64,000 bases of DNA from an uncultured Eubacterium sp. (GTDB lineage: Bacteria; Bacillota; Clostridia; Oscillospirales; CAG-272). The stretch is from assembly GCA_900544285.1 (NCBI GenBank), contig UQUT01000010.1, positions 1-64,000 on the forward strand, in the 5' to 3' direction. The translations under genes were made by a program, and so were the position numbers. Below are positions 1 through 8,517 of the stretch, piece after piece (position 1 is the first letter of the stretch; the number at the start of each line of letters is the position of its first letter). The notes under the pieces were generated by a model. The model was not told the DNA's origin. It was given only the letters and a program-made list of their open reading frames with translations, and ran no database searches.

Positions 1-694
1 CGGTTTCGGCAACGCAAATCTGATTCATCGTTACGATAACGGCGCAGTTCTTCACATCAAACAAATGATGAAGCCGCTCTAAAATTTTGAGTTGTTCATC
101 AGGCAGACAACGGTCGATTTCGTCAACGAGAATGACAAGTTTGGTTTGCTGATTGGAAACCAACACTTTTTCCGTCAGTTTGTTCAACAATCCTTTTACT
201 TGATTTAATAGTGCCTTGTAGCTTTTGAAAATTGCCAATTGGTTATCTTTTGTATCCGTCACCAAAGAAACATTTTTCAAGTCGGGAATGAGTTCGGAAA
301 TTTCCTTAATTATCTTGGCGATAAACCCGATTTTCCCTCCGCTCTCACTTAGTTTGTCTACAATTTCTTTTCCTTTTTTCTTTCCGAAATCTGCAGCAAC
401 TTTTCCATAACCTTTCATATTTGAAAGTTTATCTTCCAAACCATCGAGAACACAGCTTAAAATAGCAATAAGCGGATCGGAATAAAATGTATTTTCCCAA
501 GCGTCGTATTTAATAATGATATATTCCTGTTTTTCGGAAAGTTTCTCTTCAATCAATCCCAAAACAAAAGATTTTCCGCTTCCCCATGCGCCGTTGATCG
601 CCAAGCAAAAGTTCTTGTCCTTTTTTAGCGAGCCGACCAAACCACAAATCTTATCTACAATTTCCTCTCTTCCGATTTTATCTTGCAAAGCCAT
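1..694 (-). CDS. KAP-family P-loop NTPase, N-terminal part (runs off the window)
   Basis: The first 231 codons are visible and the gene continues past the left edge. Seen: Walker A NGAWGSGKS at residues 34-42, the KYDAWEN motif at 62-68 that is typical of KAP NTPases, and Walker B LVILVDEID at 186-194. Its ATG overlaps the stop of the upstream methylase gene in the string TAATG, with GGAGAA just before it, so translation is coupled. KAP NTPases are known near prokaryotic defence genes and are often membrane associated; no membrane helix is visible in this part. A role alongside the methylase is inferred from position only. Confidence 0.85.
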   Translation of the reverse strand, partial: MALQDKIGREEIVDKICGLVGSLKKDKNFCLAINGAWGSGKSFVLGLIEEKLSEKQEYIIIKYDAWENTFYSDPLIAILSCVLDGLEDKLSNMKGYGKVAADFGKKKGKEIVDKLSESGGKIGFIAKIIKEISELIPDLKNVSLVTDTKDNQLAIFKSYKALLNQVKGLLNKLTEKVLVSNQQTKLVILVDEIDRCLPDEQLKILERLHHLFDVKNCAVIVTMNQICVAET

Positions 695-2790
695 TATTCT
701 TCTCCTTTCACAGCGAATAACGCCTTGATTCTTTCGCTTACACTCTTTTCAAGCGTTAGGAATTTTTCTTCCAACACTTCGCTCTTTACGGGTTGCGTGT
801 ATTTATAAAAATATCTCGTAAACGGTATTTCCGCGCCGATTTTAATCACGGGCTTTTTCGCGCCGAGATTTTCTTCCCAAAACCATTTCGCGTCCGGAAC
901 GTAAGGCAACACTTCACGCGCCATGTAGGTTTCTATATCCTCGGTATATTTCACGATTTCGGTGTCGCACGTTTCTTTGTCGTAAATAATATTGCCCTTT
1001 TTATCACGCTGTATTTCCGCCGTTTTATCCATCTCGGAAAGCCCGTCCGCGATACGCTCTGTCAGTTTTTTATCGCACGACAAAATGCCCGAAAGGTACT
1101 TGATAAAATTTTCCGGTTCTTTATACACCTTGTCCGAGATATGCTCTTTCAGCGTTTGCAGAATGTCCCCGTATAACGGCTTTTTTGCAAGCATTTCTTC
1201 ATATTTTTTCTTATCTTTATCGGCAAGCGCAACACCCTGACTTTCGTAGTCGGCAATCTTCGCTTCGTCGTAAACGCTCGAAAGCGCGCCTTTCATCAAC
1301 ATTTGTTCGATACGTTCTTCCGTGATAGCGTAACTGCGTTGAAGTGGTTGCATAACGGCATATTCCTTGTAAAGAAACTCCGTGTTATCGTAAATCTTGC
1401 AAAGGTCGCTCGGCACGAAGTCGGCGTAAAGGTGCGTAATTCTCTTTCTGTCCTCTCTCGTAATTTCGTTTTTCTTGTTGCCGACGGCTTTTCTGAGTTT
1501 ATGGTAAATCTCGGCGGCGTTGATGAGTTGTATTTTGCCTTTGCGTTCTTTGCGCTTATTTTTCGAGAGAATCCAAACGTAAGTCTGAATGCCCGTGTTG
1601 TAAAACAAGTCGGTCGGCAAAGCGATAATCGCTTCAATAAGGTCGCTTTCCAAAAGCCAACGGCGAATCTGACTTTCGCCCGAAGCGGTATCGCCGTTAA
1701 ACAGCGGCGAGCCGTTTTCGATAATCGCCGCTCTGCCGCAGAAGTCGTCCATTTTATCCACGGCGGACTGCAAGAAAATCATTTGCGAGTCGCCACCGCT
1801 CGGAAGTCCGTGTCCCCATCTGCCCGTTTCGCCTTTGGCGTATTCGTCGCGCACGGCTTGCTCCTGCCCGTCCTTTGCGTCTTTACCCGACCACGGCGTG
1901 CCGAACGGCGGGTTTTCGATGACGAAACGCATTTTCGTATCGGCAAAGCAGTCGGTTTTGAACGTATCGACGTGACGGAAATTATCCGAGTCCTGATTTT
2001 TAATGAGCATTTCGGCAAGCCCTACCGCGTAAGACTGCCCCATAAATTCCTGCCCGAACAGTTTAACTTCCGCCGTAGGATTATAGTGTTTTATGTAGGT
2101 ATACGCCGTGGAAAGCATTCCGCCCGTTCCGCAGGCTTGGTCGAGAACGGTAATAACCTTGTGGCTGTCGAAAATATCGTCGCACCCCTCCGCCATTAAA
2201 ATTTCTACGAGCAACTTGATAATATCTCTGCCTGTATAAAATTGTCCGGCGTCCACGTTCTGATAAAATCTGCCGATCAGGTTTTCAAAAATATATCCCA
2301 TCCTGATACTGTCGTAAGTTTGTACCGACAGATCCAAGGTAGAGAATGCTTCGACAACGGAATACAGACAGCCGTCCTTTTCCATTTTGTCGATATGCTT
2401 GTCCATTTCAAGTTCGATAAAAATGTCCTTAACGTTAGCCGAAAAACCGCTGATATAGTTTTTGAAGTTCGCCGCAATATGTTTGGAATCGTTGCAGAGT
2501 TCTTTTAAGTCGTACTCACTCGTGTTATAAAACGAAAATCCCGCAATTTTACAAAGTGCTTTCGGCGGGTAATTCGGGTTTGACTGATAGGCTTTTAACA
2601 CCGCCTGTTTTGTGGCTTCAAGCGCACACTCGAAACGGCGCAAAATCGTCATAGGAATTACGACATCGCCGTATTTATCGGGCATATATGAACCGCGCAA
2701 CTTGTTTGCAATGCTCCATATAAAATTCGCTTCAGCTGTAACATCAATGGGAGATTCGTCCCAAAAAGTATCAATAATTTTGTTTTCCAT
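694..2790 (-). CDS. hsdM: Type I restriction-modification N6-adenine methylase subunit (HsdM)
   Basis: The 698-residue protein transfers methyl from AdoMet to adenine as the M subunit of a type I restriction-modification complex. An N-terminal helical HsdM_N region (about 15-190) precedes the methylase fold. The AdoMet motif LDQACGTGG lies near residue 217 and the catalytic NPPF near 294. A long C-terminal part, including VLPYVPDAKWF and EIPFTRYFYKY, matches the larger subclass of HsdM rather than the ~500-residue type. No hsdS or hsdR is seen to its right, so they would have to lie left of the window. It overlaps the KAP NTPase start and begins 23 bp after the DUF3990-partner gene, so all four genes may be co-transcribed. 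Confidence 0.92.
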   Translation of the reverse strand: MENKIIDTFWDESPIDVTAEANFIWSIANKLRGSYMPDKYGDVVIPMTILRRFECALEATKQAVLKAYQSNPNYPPKALCKIAGFSFYNTSEYDLKELCNDSKHIAANFKNYISGFSANVKDIFIELEMDKHIDKMEKDGCLYSVVEAFSTLDLSVQTYDSIRMGYIFENLIGRFYQNVDAGQFYTGRDIIKLLVEILMAEGCDDIFDSHKVITVLDQACGTGGMLSTAYTYIKHYNPTAEVKLFGQEFMGQSYAVGLAEMLIKNQDSDNFRHVDTFKTDCFADTKMRFVIENPPFGTPWSGKDAKDGQEQAVRDEYAKGETGRWGHGLPSGGDSQMIFLQSAVDKMDDFCGRAAIIENGSPLFNGDTASGESQIRRWLLESDLIEAIIALPTDLFYNTGIQTYVWILSKNKRKERKGKIQLINAAEIYHKLRKAVGNKKNEITREDRKRITHLYADFVPSDLCKIYDNTEFLYKEYAVMQPLQRSYAITEERIEQMLMKGALSSVYDEAKIADYESQGVALADKDKKKYEEMLAKKPLYGDILQTLKEHISDKVYKEPENFIKYLSGILSCDKKLTERIADGLSEMDKTAEIQRDKKGNIIYDKETCDTEIVKYTEDIETYMAREVLPYVPDAKWFWEENLGAKKPVIKIGAEIPFTRYFYKYTQPVKSEVLEEKFLTLEKSVSERIKALFAVKGEE

Positions 2791-2813
2791 AAGGCTATCA
2801 TCTCCTGTCAGTT

Positions 2814-3233
2814 TTATTGGTTTTTCTCATATGCTTCTTTCAGCCTATCAATTGCCATTTCGGGACTCATGGTGTGGTACATAAGATAGACCACATTCAT
2901 TATTTTTGCCGAGGCTTGTTTATAGATCTCGCGGCTACTCTCATCGGTATAGAAGTGCCAGTAGCGATAGATATAACCCATCCAATACAGCGCTTCTTTA
3001 TCGTAAATCTCGCCGACTTTGACAAGCTGATCGGAAAGCTCATCCTCCATACGCGAGAGGATATAAGCTTTGCCTGCCCATTGAATATGGTGAAACTCTT
3101 TATCCATATCAGCAGCAACAGCCGAAGTCATATACGCCTTGACGAAGGCTTCACTTGCGTATCCCCGCTCGGCGGCAAGTTCAAACAGTTGCCCTTGCGT
3201 ATCGCACAGAGCCATTTGTAAGGAATTCAACAT
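2814..3233 (-). CDS. Partner of HTH-DUF3990 protein, putative antitoxin or accessory protein
   Basis: A 139-residue, mostly helical, cytosolic protein with no recognised catalytic motif. It is rich in Tyr/Trp near the middle (YWMGYIYRYWHFY, around 85-97) and has a conserved-looking tail VVYLMYHTMSPEMAIDRL. Its ATG lies one base after the stop of the HTH-DUF3990 gene, so the two are translationally coupled. DUF3990 genes are often found with small partner genes such as DUF3791. This protein occupies that slot but is longer than DUF3791, so I do not assign that family. An antitoxin or accessory role is inferred from arrangement only. Confidence 0.7.
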   Translation of the reverse strand: MLNSLQMALCDTQGQLFELAAERGYASEAFVKAYMTSAVAADMDKEFHHIQWAGKAYILSRMEDELSDQLVKVGEIYDKEALYWMGYIYRYWHFYTDESSREIYKQASAKIMNVVYLMYHTMSPEMAIDRLKEAYEKNQ

Positions 3234-3234
3234 A

Positions 3235-4080
3235 TCATTCGCCTCTCAGAATCTCGTCGAAAAATTTGCCTTCCCGACGGTACTTTACTTCGATTTCTTC
3301 CGCCAGAGCCACGCCTTCTTTTCTTCTTTCTGCACTCATATCCTTGAGCAGTGCAAGTTCCAACGGTGAAAGCGGTTCTTCTTTCAGTATTTTGATCTGT
3401 CTGCACGCTTTTTCGGAAATCGCAACATACTGTTTGCCGAGATCAAGCGCGGATAGGCAGTGTATCAATGCCACATCGGTGAGCGTTTTATTAAAAAAGC
3501 GGAAAAGCTCGGTATACATACGGTCGTTTGCAATATAACCGATAATCACGTCATAGCCGTCTGCCATGTGCGCATATTTCTCATAAACAGCGGTTCCTTT
3601 GGCACTTTCCATCTCCTTACGATGGTAGGCAATCAGCATCGCCCAGTCCATGCCGACATCGACAGTCAGCACTTTCAGTCCTGTCAAATCAAGCTCGACT
3701 GCATAGAACTTGGGTTTGTCCTCATTACAGATCAGCGTCAGCGGTTGAAGCGTGCTGGTTCCCATATAGAAACCGCGACCGAAATCACATTCCTCGCGGC
3801 TGATCGGTGCAACATCACCGGTAATTCCTTTTTTTGATCCGTGATAGAGGATCAGCTTGTTATCTGTATCGGCGTATGCCTTGGTGTCAACAATGAATTT
3901 TGCGACATCAATCGAACGTTCTTTGCAAAAATTATATAATTGCGTCTGCGCCATACGATTCGGGAGTGTTTTTCCGTTTTCCCAACGATTGATGGAAAGC
4001 GGCGTTGTGCCAAGGGAAGACGCAAACTGCTCCTGATTCATATTTGCCGCAGTACGGATTGCTTTGATCAAATCTTTCAT
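3235..4080 (-). CDS. HTH-DUF3990 fusion protein (ADP-ribosyltransferase-like, toxin-antitoxin type)
   Basis: The 281-residue protein has an N-terminal Xre-like helix-turn-helix (about 3-55, QEQFASSLGTTPLSINRWENG) and a DUF3990 domain (about 75-220) marked by LILYHGSKKG and CDFGRGFYMGT, the pattern of this ART-fold family. The ATG at 4080 is chosen because the upstream in-frame TTG at 4107 lies inside the operator region. A consensus promoter and a GCCTATCAT/ATGATAGGC inverted repeat sit directly upstream, which suggests autoregulation by its own HTH. Known for the family: DUF3990 is related to ADP-ribosylating toxins. Toxicity and target are not shown here. Confidence 0.82.
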   Translation of the reverse strand: MKDLIKAIRTAANMNQEQFASSLGTTPLSINRWENGKTLPNRMAQTQLYNFCKERSIDVAKFIVDTKAYADTDNKLILYHGSKKGITGDVAPISREECDFGRGFYMGTSTLQPLTLICNEDKPKFYAVELDLTGLKVLTVDVGMDWAMLIAYHRKEMESAKGTAVYEKYAHMADGYDVIIGYIANDRMYTELFRFFNKTLTDVALIHCLSALDLGKQYVAISEKACRQIKILKEEPLSPLELALLKDMSAERRKEGVALAEEIEVKYRREGKFFDEILRGE

Positions 4081-4088
4081 GCTATACC

Positions 4089-4141
4089 GCCTATCATTTG
4101 TAATCAAGTTTAATTATATACTATGATAGGCAATTTGTCAA
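4089..4141 (-). promoter_or_regulatory. Promoter and inverted-repeat operator of the HTH-DUF3990 operon
   Basis: On the minus strand TTGACA (4136-4141) and TATAAT (4113-4118) are separated by exactly 17 bp. A perfect 9-bp inverted repeat, GCCTATCAT at 4089-4097 and ATGATAGGC at 4123-4131, flanks the -10 box, one arm between the promoter boxes and one near the start codon. This is a likely binding site for the HTH encoded downstream. Confidence 0.8.
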
Positions 4142-4383
4142 GAGTGCAAGTATTGTTTTGTGTGTAGACAGGGTTTTTTCTTTGCCTACTGCGGCGCAAA
4201 ATAAGAGTTTTTGCAGTTCTATCGGAACAATGTTCGGAACAATATGTGGAACAATGTTCGGAACTATACCGGCGCGTTTTTGGATATTGTTCCGATAGAA
4301 AAGGGGCAGGCGATTTTGCCTGTCCTTTTGGTGTAGCGTCCGTTGAAAAGGTATAAATACGAATTTTTGCCGCATACTATGCC
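4142..4383. repeat. Gene-poor stretch with 15-bp inverted repeat, tandem GGAACAATGTTC units and a hairpin
   Basis: No convincing gene. TTCTATCGGAACAAT (4217-4231) is the exact reverse complement of 4286-4300. Between the arms, GGAACAATGTTC-type units recur (about 4224-4264), each nearly palindromic. A second hairpin follows at 4303-4325 (GGGGCAGGC pairing with GCCTGTCC with G-T pairs) and ends in TTTT, so it could terminate transcription on the plus strand. A minus-strand frame gives a repetitive NIVPNIVP pattern, which I read as a by-product of the DNA repeats. Confidence 0.6.
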
Positions 4384-4466
4384 GGCATTGAGAAGTTCCT
4401 GCTTGACCCGATAGCCGTTTCACGCTGTGCCGACGGAATTTGAAAACTGTTTTCTTTGCTTACTGC
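4384..4466 (+). repeat. Direct repeat copy A (83 bp, partner at 14095-14177)
   Basis: It starts GGCATTGAGAAGTTCCTGC and ends TTTTCTTTGCTTACTGC. Copy B at 14.1 kb has the same orientation and about 80 percent identity by eye. A third short relative of the end, TTTTCTTTGCCTACTGC, occurs near 4172-4190. Nature unknown; it could be an element end, a dispersed repeat or duplicated debris. Confidence 0.7.
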
Positions 4467-4493
4467 GCCTCAGCCTTTGCGTTGTGAAATGAG

Positions 4494-4522
4494 TTGACTT
4501 CCAAGTGGTTTTATGCTATACT
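4494..4522 (+). promoter_or_regulatory. Promoter of the 81-residue DUF1871-like gene
   Basis: TTGACT (4494-4499) and TATACT (4517-4522) are 17 bp apart. The start codon follows 36 bases later after GGAGG at 4547-4551. Confidence 0.75.
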
Positions 4523-4558
4523 GAAGGCAGAAAAAACATTTTGAACGGAGGCACGCGA

Positions 4559-4804
4559 ATGACTAAAGATATTGTAAAGTCCGTTGTGGATAAAGCCGAT
4601 CCGATCGGGTTACTTGGAATGTGCTGCCCGGCAGATGAATATGATTCCGAAATCAAGATGATTTTTGCACGCATCCGAAAAGGCATGTCCGCAGACGAAA
4701 TCTCTAATGTCATTCATGCCGTGTTTCTTGAAATGTTCGGCGAATCTATTGACACTAAACTCTGTGATACCATGGCATGCGAAATGCTCTCACTTGATCG
4801 CTGA
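4559..4804 (+). CDS. Small DUF1871-like protein
   Basis: 81 residues, soluble and acidic. The stretch DPIGLLGMCCPADEYDSEI matches the DPIGLL...P.DEYD.EI signature of the DUF1871-like family of short Firmicutes proteins of unknown function. The ATG at 4559 is chosen over the more upstream in-frame ATG at 4505 because a GGAGG site lies 7 bases before it and the upstream codons overlap the promoter region. It is a single gene with its own promoter inside mobile debris. No function is claimed. Confidence 0.75.
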   Translation: MTKDIVKSVVDKADPIGLLGMCCPADEYDSEIKMIFARIRKGMSADEISNVIHAVFLEMFGESIDTKLCDTMACEMLSLDR

Positions 4805-4952
4805 CCACACCTTTGACCACTTACGGCTTCGGACTACCCGGATTTTATGCCGCGAAGAGCACACAAAAGCAGTCCACCAGGACTAAAAAGCCCCGAAAAG
4901 CCCGTAAAATCACGCAAAAAATCAGGATTTTAGCGTTTGGGAACTGGCCCAA

Positions 4953-4980
4953 GCAGGTTCAACTCCTGTCATCCCGACCA
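4953..4980 (+). other. tRNA 3' fragment (T arm, acceptor strand and CCA), likely attachment-site remnant
   Basis: A canonical T arm (GCAGG, loop TTCAACT, CCTGT at 4953-4969) is followed by a seven-base acceptor strand CATCCCG, discriminator A and encoded CCA ending at 4980. The matching 5' acceptor strand CGGGATG and the D and anticodon arms are absent upstream, so this is not a working tRNA. tRNA 3' ends duplicated alone are the usual footprint of integrases that target tRNA genes. The stretch 4805-5057 holds no convincing gene otherwise. Confidence 0.65.
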
Positions 4981-5057
4981 AAAATCGCGGTTTTGACCGC
5001 AAAATCGAAGCCGCAAAGGAATCTCTGTAGCTAATTTATTTAAAAGGAGTACATTGA

Positions 5058-5579
5058 ATGAGAATCAAACACGAAGATGCAGTTGTCCTTGAAGCAATTG
5101 TAAGGAGGACGTTTAATTGCGAAAGAGGTGGAATGGGCGGGTTTGTTGACGCTGATCATTTTGAAAGAGAACCATTTGACGCAGCAATCATATCAATTGC
5201 ACCGCTTTGGCAAAGATCAAATCCAAAGGAAATAGAAGAGTTTTTGTTTAAGTGGGAATCTGTTTTACGTGATGAAAATATCAAAGATGCAGATATACAT
5301 ACCTATATTAATGAATTTCGAAGCCTTATGAGTAGACTCACGGATGGATATACCGAGAAAAAGAATTATAGACAAATATTGCACGATGGTATCAGACTGG
5401 CAGAAATTCCCAAAAATATGCTGTTTGTGGCTAACCACAAAGTAACTATTAATAATAACAGTATCGTCTTTACTTGGGGTACGCAGGGCATTTATTATCG
5501 CAAAACATTCACAGATGTCAGAAAAATAACCACCGCGGAAGAAGTCGAACAAATCATACTTGAAAATCTGAGTAAATGA
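5058..5579 (+). CDS. Hypothetical protein (173 aa)
   Basis: I do not recognise this protein. It has no signal peptide or membrane helix and starts at an ATG preceded by AAAAGGAG. The central part is helical and charged (about 55-110). The end looks like a beta-rich segment (VTINNNSIVFTWGTQGIYYRKTF) followed by a short helix. It lies between a tRNA 3' fragment and an integrase stub and is AT-richer than the neighbouring metabolic genes, so it was probably cargo of a lost integrated element. Confidence 0.65.
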   Translation: MRIKHEDAVVLEAIVRRTFNCERGGMGGFVDADHFEREPFDAAIISIAPLWQRSNPKEIEEFLFKWESVLRDENIKDADIHTYINEFRSLMSRLTDGYTEKKNYRQILHDGIRLAEIPKNMLFVANHKVTINNNSIVFTWGTQGIYYRKTFTDVRKITTAEEVEQIILENLSK

Positions 5580-5621
5580 TACAAGCGAGTGCAACTTGGC
5601 TCGAGGTAATATCTATAAATG

Positions 5622-5654
5622 GGGGCTGACCGCGATGGTCAGCCCTCGTTTTTT
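5622..5654 (+). terminator. Rho-independent terminator after the 173-aa gene
   Basis: GGGCTGACC (5623-5631) pairs with GGTCAGCCC (5637-5645) around a 5-base loop, followed by TCGTTTTTT. It overlaps the end of the opposing integrase stub. Confidence 0.85.
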
Positions 5655-5749
5655 GCGTTTGCCTTGATTTCCGCAATCTCCTTTTTCATCTCCGCAATCA
5701 GCACCTTTAGCTTTTCCTCGCACTCCTCACGCGTGGTGGAGTAGAACAA
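5639..5749 (-). pseudogene. Site-specific recombinase stub
   Basis: The last 36 codons before a TGA stop encode STTREECEEKLKVLIAEMKKE and a short charged tail. This resembles the KTREECEEKL linker of the arm-binding part of clostridial tyrosine integrases. The frame stays open to 5905 upstream but with no integrase-like sequence, and no catalytic domain is present. Together with the nearby tRNA 3' fragment it suggests a decayed integrative element. The family call rests on a short match. Confidence 0.45.
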
Positions 5750-5955
5750 CATGGAAGATGACTGAACTGAACCCAAAGCGATAGACACGAAATAGAAAAG
5801 CATTTTTGTACAATGCTTTTTAAGTCTATCTTGCCATAGCCGCCGTCTATAAGCAACGCCGTTCGTTTCCGATAAGCAAATACATTTTAAAAGGACCGAA
5901 CGCACCCCATTCCGAAATCCGATAGGTATTTTCCGCTAACTTTTTCACTGCCATT

Positions 5956-8514
5956 TCAGTCTACCATAAATTCATATTCGCCTGCCGTGAGCGTTTTTTC
6001 GCCGCTCGGTAAGACTACTTTTGCCGTTGTGTTGGCGGGGACGGAAATCATGTAAACCGTTTTGCCGCCCTCACGCCGCCAGTCGCTTTTGACTTTTCCG
6101 TAAACGCTTTTGTATTCGCATTTTGCAAATGTAAAGTGTCCGCCGACCTTTGGGGCTATCGTAAATTTATTTTCGCCCGACACCTGAATTCCGCACATTT
6201 CGGAAACGACCCATTCCAGAACCGCGCCCTTTGAATAGTGGTCGAGCGATGCAATACCGACCTGCGCCTGCGTTCCTTCCCAGCTTTCACAAATCGTATT
6301 GGCGTTCATTTTCGGCATGAAGAGCCAGCCGGGCATCTGCTCGTTTTCGAGAAGCCTGTACGCATATTCCACGTCGATTTTTTCAAGAACGTATAGAATA
6401 AAAGGCGTGGACAAAAATCCCGTGCCGAGCCGCCAACCGTAGTGTTCGAGCGCGGTAATCAGGCGTTTTTGAGCAAATTCCCTTTGTTTTTCGTCCAAAA
6501 GCCCCATGTAAAGCGGTCGGACGAGTTTTGCCTGTCTGTCAGTATCGAGCGTAAATTCCGGACATTCTATCAGTTTGCCGTAGCCGATTTTCGCCTTTTC
6601 GGCGTATTCCGAAAAGCGTTTTTTATCGTCCTGCTTACCCAAAACTTCGACTATTTCAGCCATTGTTTGTAACAGATAAACGATATATGCCGTTGTTTCT
6701 TCGGGATGCGGACACGCAAAATCACGAAAGCCCGTAATATGCACTTCGGTAGGCTCTGCCCACTCGCCGTAAGACTGACCGTAGTTGGAAATGTATTTCC
6801 TATATTTTCGATCAATTCCCGTTCGGACTGCCGTCGGATACCATTTGCCGAGCGTTTTGATTTTGAAATCGGCATACTGTTTCATTGCGGCGTAGCTGTT
6901 TTCAAGAATCTTTTGATCGCCGTAGCGCTTGTAAATGCGATACGGAATCAGAACGCCCGCGTCTGACCAACCTGCTGAGCCGTCCATAAAGTCCATATAA
7001 AAGTCGACTCCGCCCTTGGGGGTGATCTGACGGAATTTTCCGTTTTTGCGCTGCCCGTCAAGCATATCATGAACATACTTTCTCGCAAACGGTGCATAAT
7101 TGAACAGATACGATGCCGTATTGCAGAAGATCTGCGCGTCGCCCGTCCAGCCGTGACGTTCTCTCGTCGGACAATCTGTTGGAACGTCGGCGTGATTGTT
7201 TTTCGCCGACCAACGAGTTGCTTGCACAAGTCTGTTCAAAAGCTCGTTGCTGCTGTAAAACGAAAGCGTTTCTTCCATATCGGAGCAGACCGAGACAGCC
7301 GTAAAATCTTCCTTTTTCCACTCGACATCGGATTCAATCAAAACATACTGAAACCCGAAAATCGCAAATTTCGTCTTGTATTCGTTCGAGCCGTCCTTAC
7401 AGTAGTACTCGATTTGCTGCAACGGCGTCACTCTCGTGCGTTTTTTGTTGGCGCACTGAAAATTCTTTTGCGTAAATTCGCCGTTTTCGTCGAACATTTC
7501 ACCGAAGCGGAGTTTGATTTTCTGCCCCTTCTTCGCCATTACGGCAAACGAAATATATCCCGCGATGTTCTGCCCGAAGTCGAGGACTTTTGCGCCACCC
7601 GGCGTGGTAATCACCTTTTGAACGGAAAATCTTTCGTGTTCGGTAACGGGAACATTATTCGACGAAGCGGGCGTAACATCGCGTTTTGTTTCCTTTGCAA
7701 GGCCGCCGTAGGAAGGCGTGCGCCATGCCTCGACTATCTCGCCATCCTTGTTGTCGGCAAAGCGGATTTTGCCGTCGTTCGACCACGCCCACGTTTGATC
7801 CGTGCCGATGACCGCTTTGTTTCCGCTCTTATCCGTGATTTCAAGCTGGGCATATAACTTCGTCTGCGTTCCGTATTGGTTGCGAAGTCCCCATGCGCCG
7901 CACGAGCCGCGATACCAACCGTCGGCAAGCTCAACCGTAATTACGTTTTCGCCGTTTTCAAGCAGTTCGGTAACGTCGTAAGTCTGCAACTGAATTCGCT
8001 TTGTGTAATCGGTATGCCCGGGCGCGAGCACGAAATCGTCGACGCGTTTGCCGTTGACCAAAGCCTCATACAGTCCGCAGGCGGTGATATACAGCCTTGC
8101 TTTCGCAACATTGTGCGCGGAAAACTCTTTTTTGAAGCAGTCGACAGGGTAACGCTTTTTCGGGTTTACGCGATAGTTTCCGCTGATCCATTTTGCCCTG
8201 AAATCGCTTGCCGACAAAAGCCCCGTTTCAAAAAACGCCGTTTCGGAAGATTCGACCTTCGAGTCGGTTTCGTCCCAAAGAGTAGCATTCCATTCCACAC
8301 GCTGACGGGAAGCAAGGTCATTCGGGTAATCCGCGTGCATACTATCCGAGGAAACCTTTCCGCTGTCCCAGACAATCTGTTCGTCGGTTTTTGCGACAAT
8401 ACGGTATGCCGTCTGCTTTGTGCCGCCCTCGCAGTTCCACATCAGGCGGGGATGCCTGATGTCAATGCCGATCGGATTTATCAGATATTCGGTTTTCAGA
8501 TTTATCGCTTTCAT
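5956..8514 (-). CDS. Alpha-L-rhamnosidase, GH78 family
   Basis: The 852-residue enzyme is expected to release terminal L-rhamnose from plant or flavonoid glycosides. There is no signal peptide, so it acts in the cytosol on imported oligosaccharides or glycosides. N-terminal beta domains (about 1-400) precede the (alpha/alpha)6 catalytic barrel. The hallmark DVPTDCPTRERHGWTGDAQ (about 443-461) carries the catalytic acid region, and a second conserved Glu sits in ICESWEGT near 745. A C-terminal beta domain closes the protein. It is last in the operon GH3 - symporter - GH78, three bases after the symporter stop, so the three products probably handle one substrate. Confidence 0.93.
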   Translation of the reverse strand: MKAINLKTEYLINPIGIDIRHPRLMWNCEGGTKQTAYRIVAKTDEQIVWDSGKVSSDSMHADYPNDLASRQRVEWNATLWDETDSKVESSETAFFETGLLSASDFRAKWISGNYRVNPKKRYPVDCFKKEFSAHNVAKARLYITACGLYEALVNGKRVDDFVLAPGHTDYTKRIQLQTYDVTELLENGENVITVELADGWYRGSCGAWGLRNQYGTQTKLYAQLEITDKSGNKAVIGTDQTWAWSNDGKIRFADNKDGEIVEAWRTPSYGGLAKETKRDVTPASSNNVPVTEHERFSVQKVITTPGGAKVLDFGQNIAGYISFAVMAKKGQKIKLRFGEMFDENGEFTQKNFQCANKKRTRVTPLQQIEYYCKDGSNEYKTKFAIFGFQYVLIESDVEWKKEDFTAVSVCSDMEETLSFYSSNELLNRLVQATRWSAKNNHADVPTDCPTRERHGWTGDAQIFCNTASYLFNYAPFARKYVHDMLDGQRKNGKFRQITPKGGVDFYMDFMDGSAGWSDAGVLIPYRIYKRYGDQKILENSYAAMKQYADFKIKTLGKWYPTAVRTGIDRKYRKYISNYGQSYGEWAEPTEVHITGFRDFACPHPEETTAYIVYLLQTMAEIVEVLGKQDDKKRFSEYAEKAKIGYGKLIECPEFTLDTDRQAKLVRPLYMGLLDEKQREFAQKRLITALEHYGWRLGTGFLSTPFILYVLEKIDVEYAYRLLENEQMPGWLFMPKMNANTICESWEGTQAQVGIASLDHYSKGAVLEWVVSEMCGIQVSGENKFTIAPKVGGHFTFAKCEYKSVYGKVKSDWRREGGKTVYMISVPANTTAKVVLPSGEKTLTAGEYEFMVD

Positions 8515-8517
8515 TGC

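Noticed and set aside
1303..2199. Long plus-strand open frame across the methylase gene
   Set aside because: It is the antisense shadow of hsdM; its residues have no family pattern and no ribosome site.
4121..4423. 100-codon minus-strand frame with NIVPNIVP repeats
   Set aside because: Its repetition mirrors DNA-level inverted repeats, it starts in repeat copy A, and its end overlaps the promoter of the HTH-DUF3990 operon.
4813..5034. 73-codon plus-strand frame
   Set aside because: It spans the tRNA 3' fragment and has low-complexity Lys/Gln content without a ribosome site.
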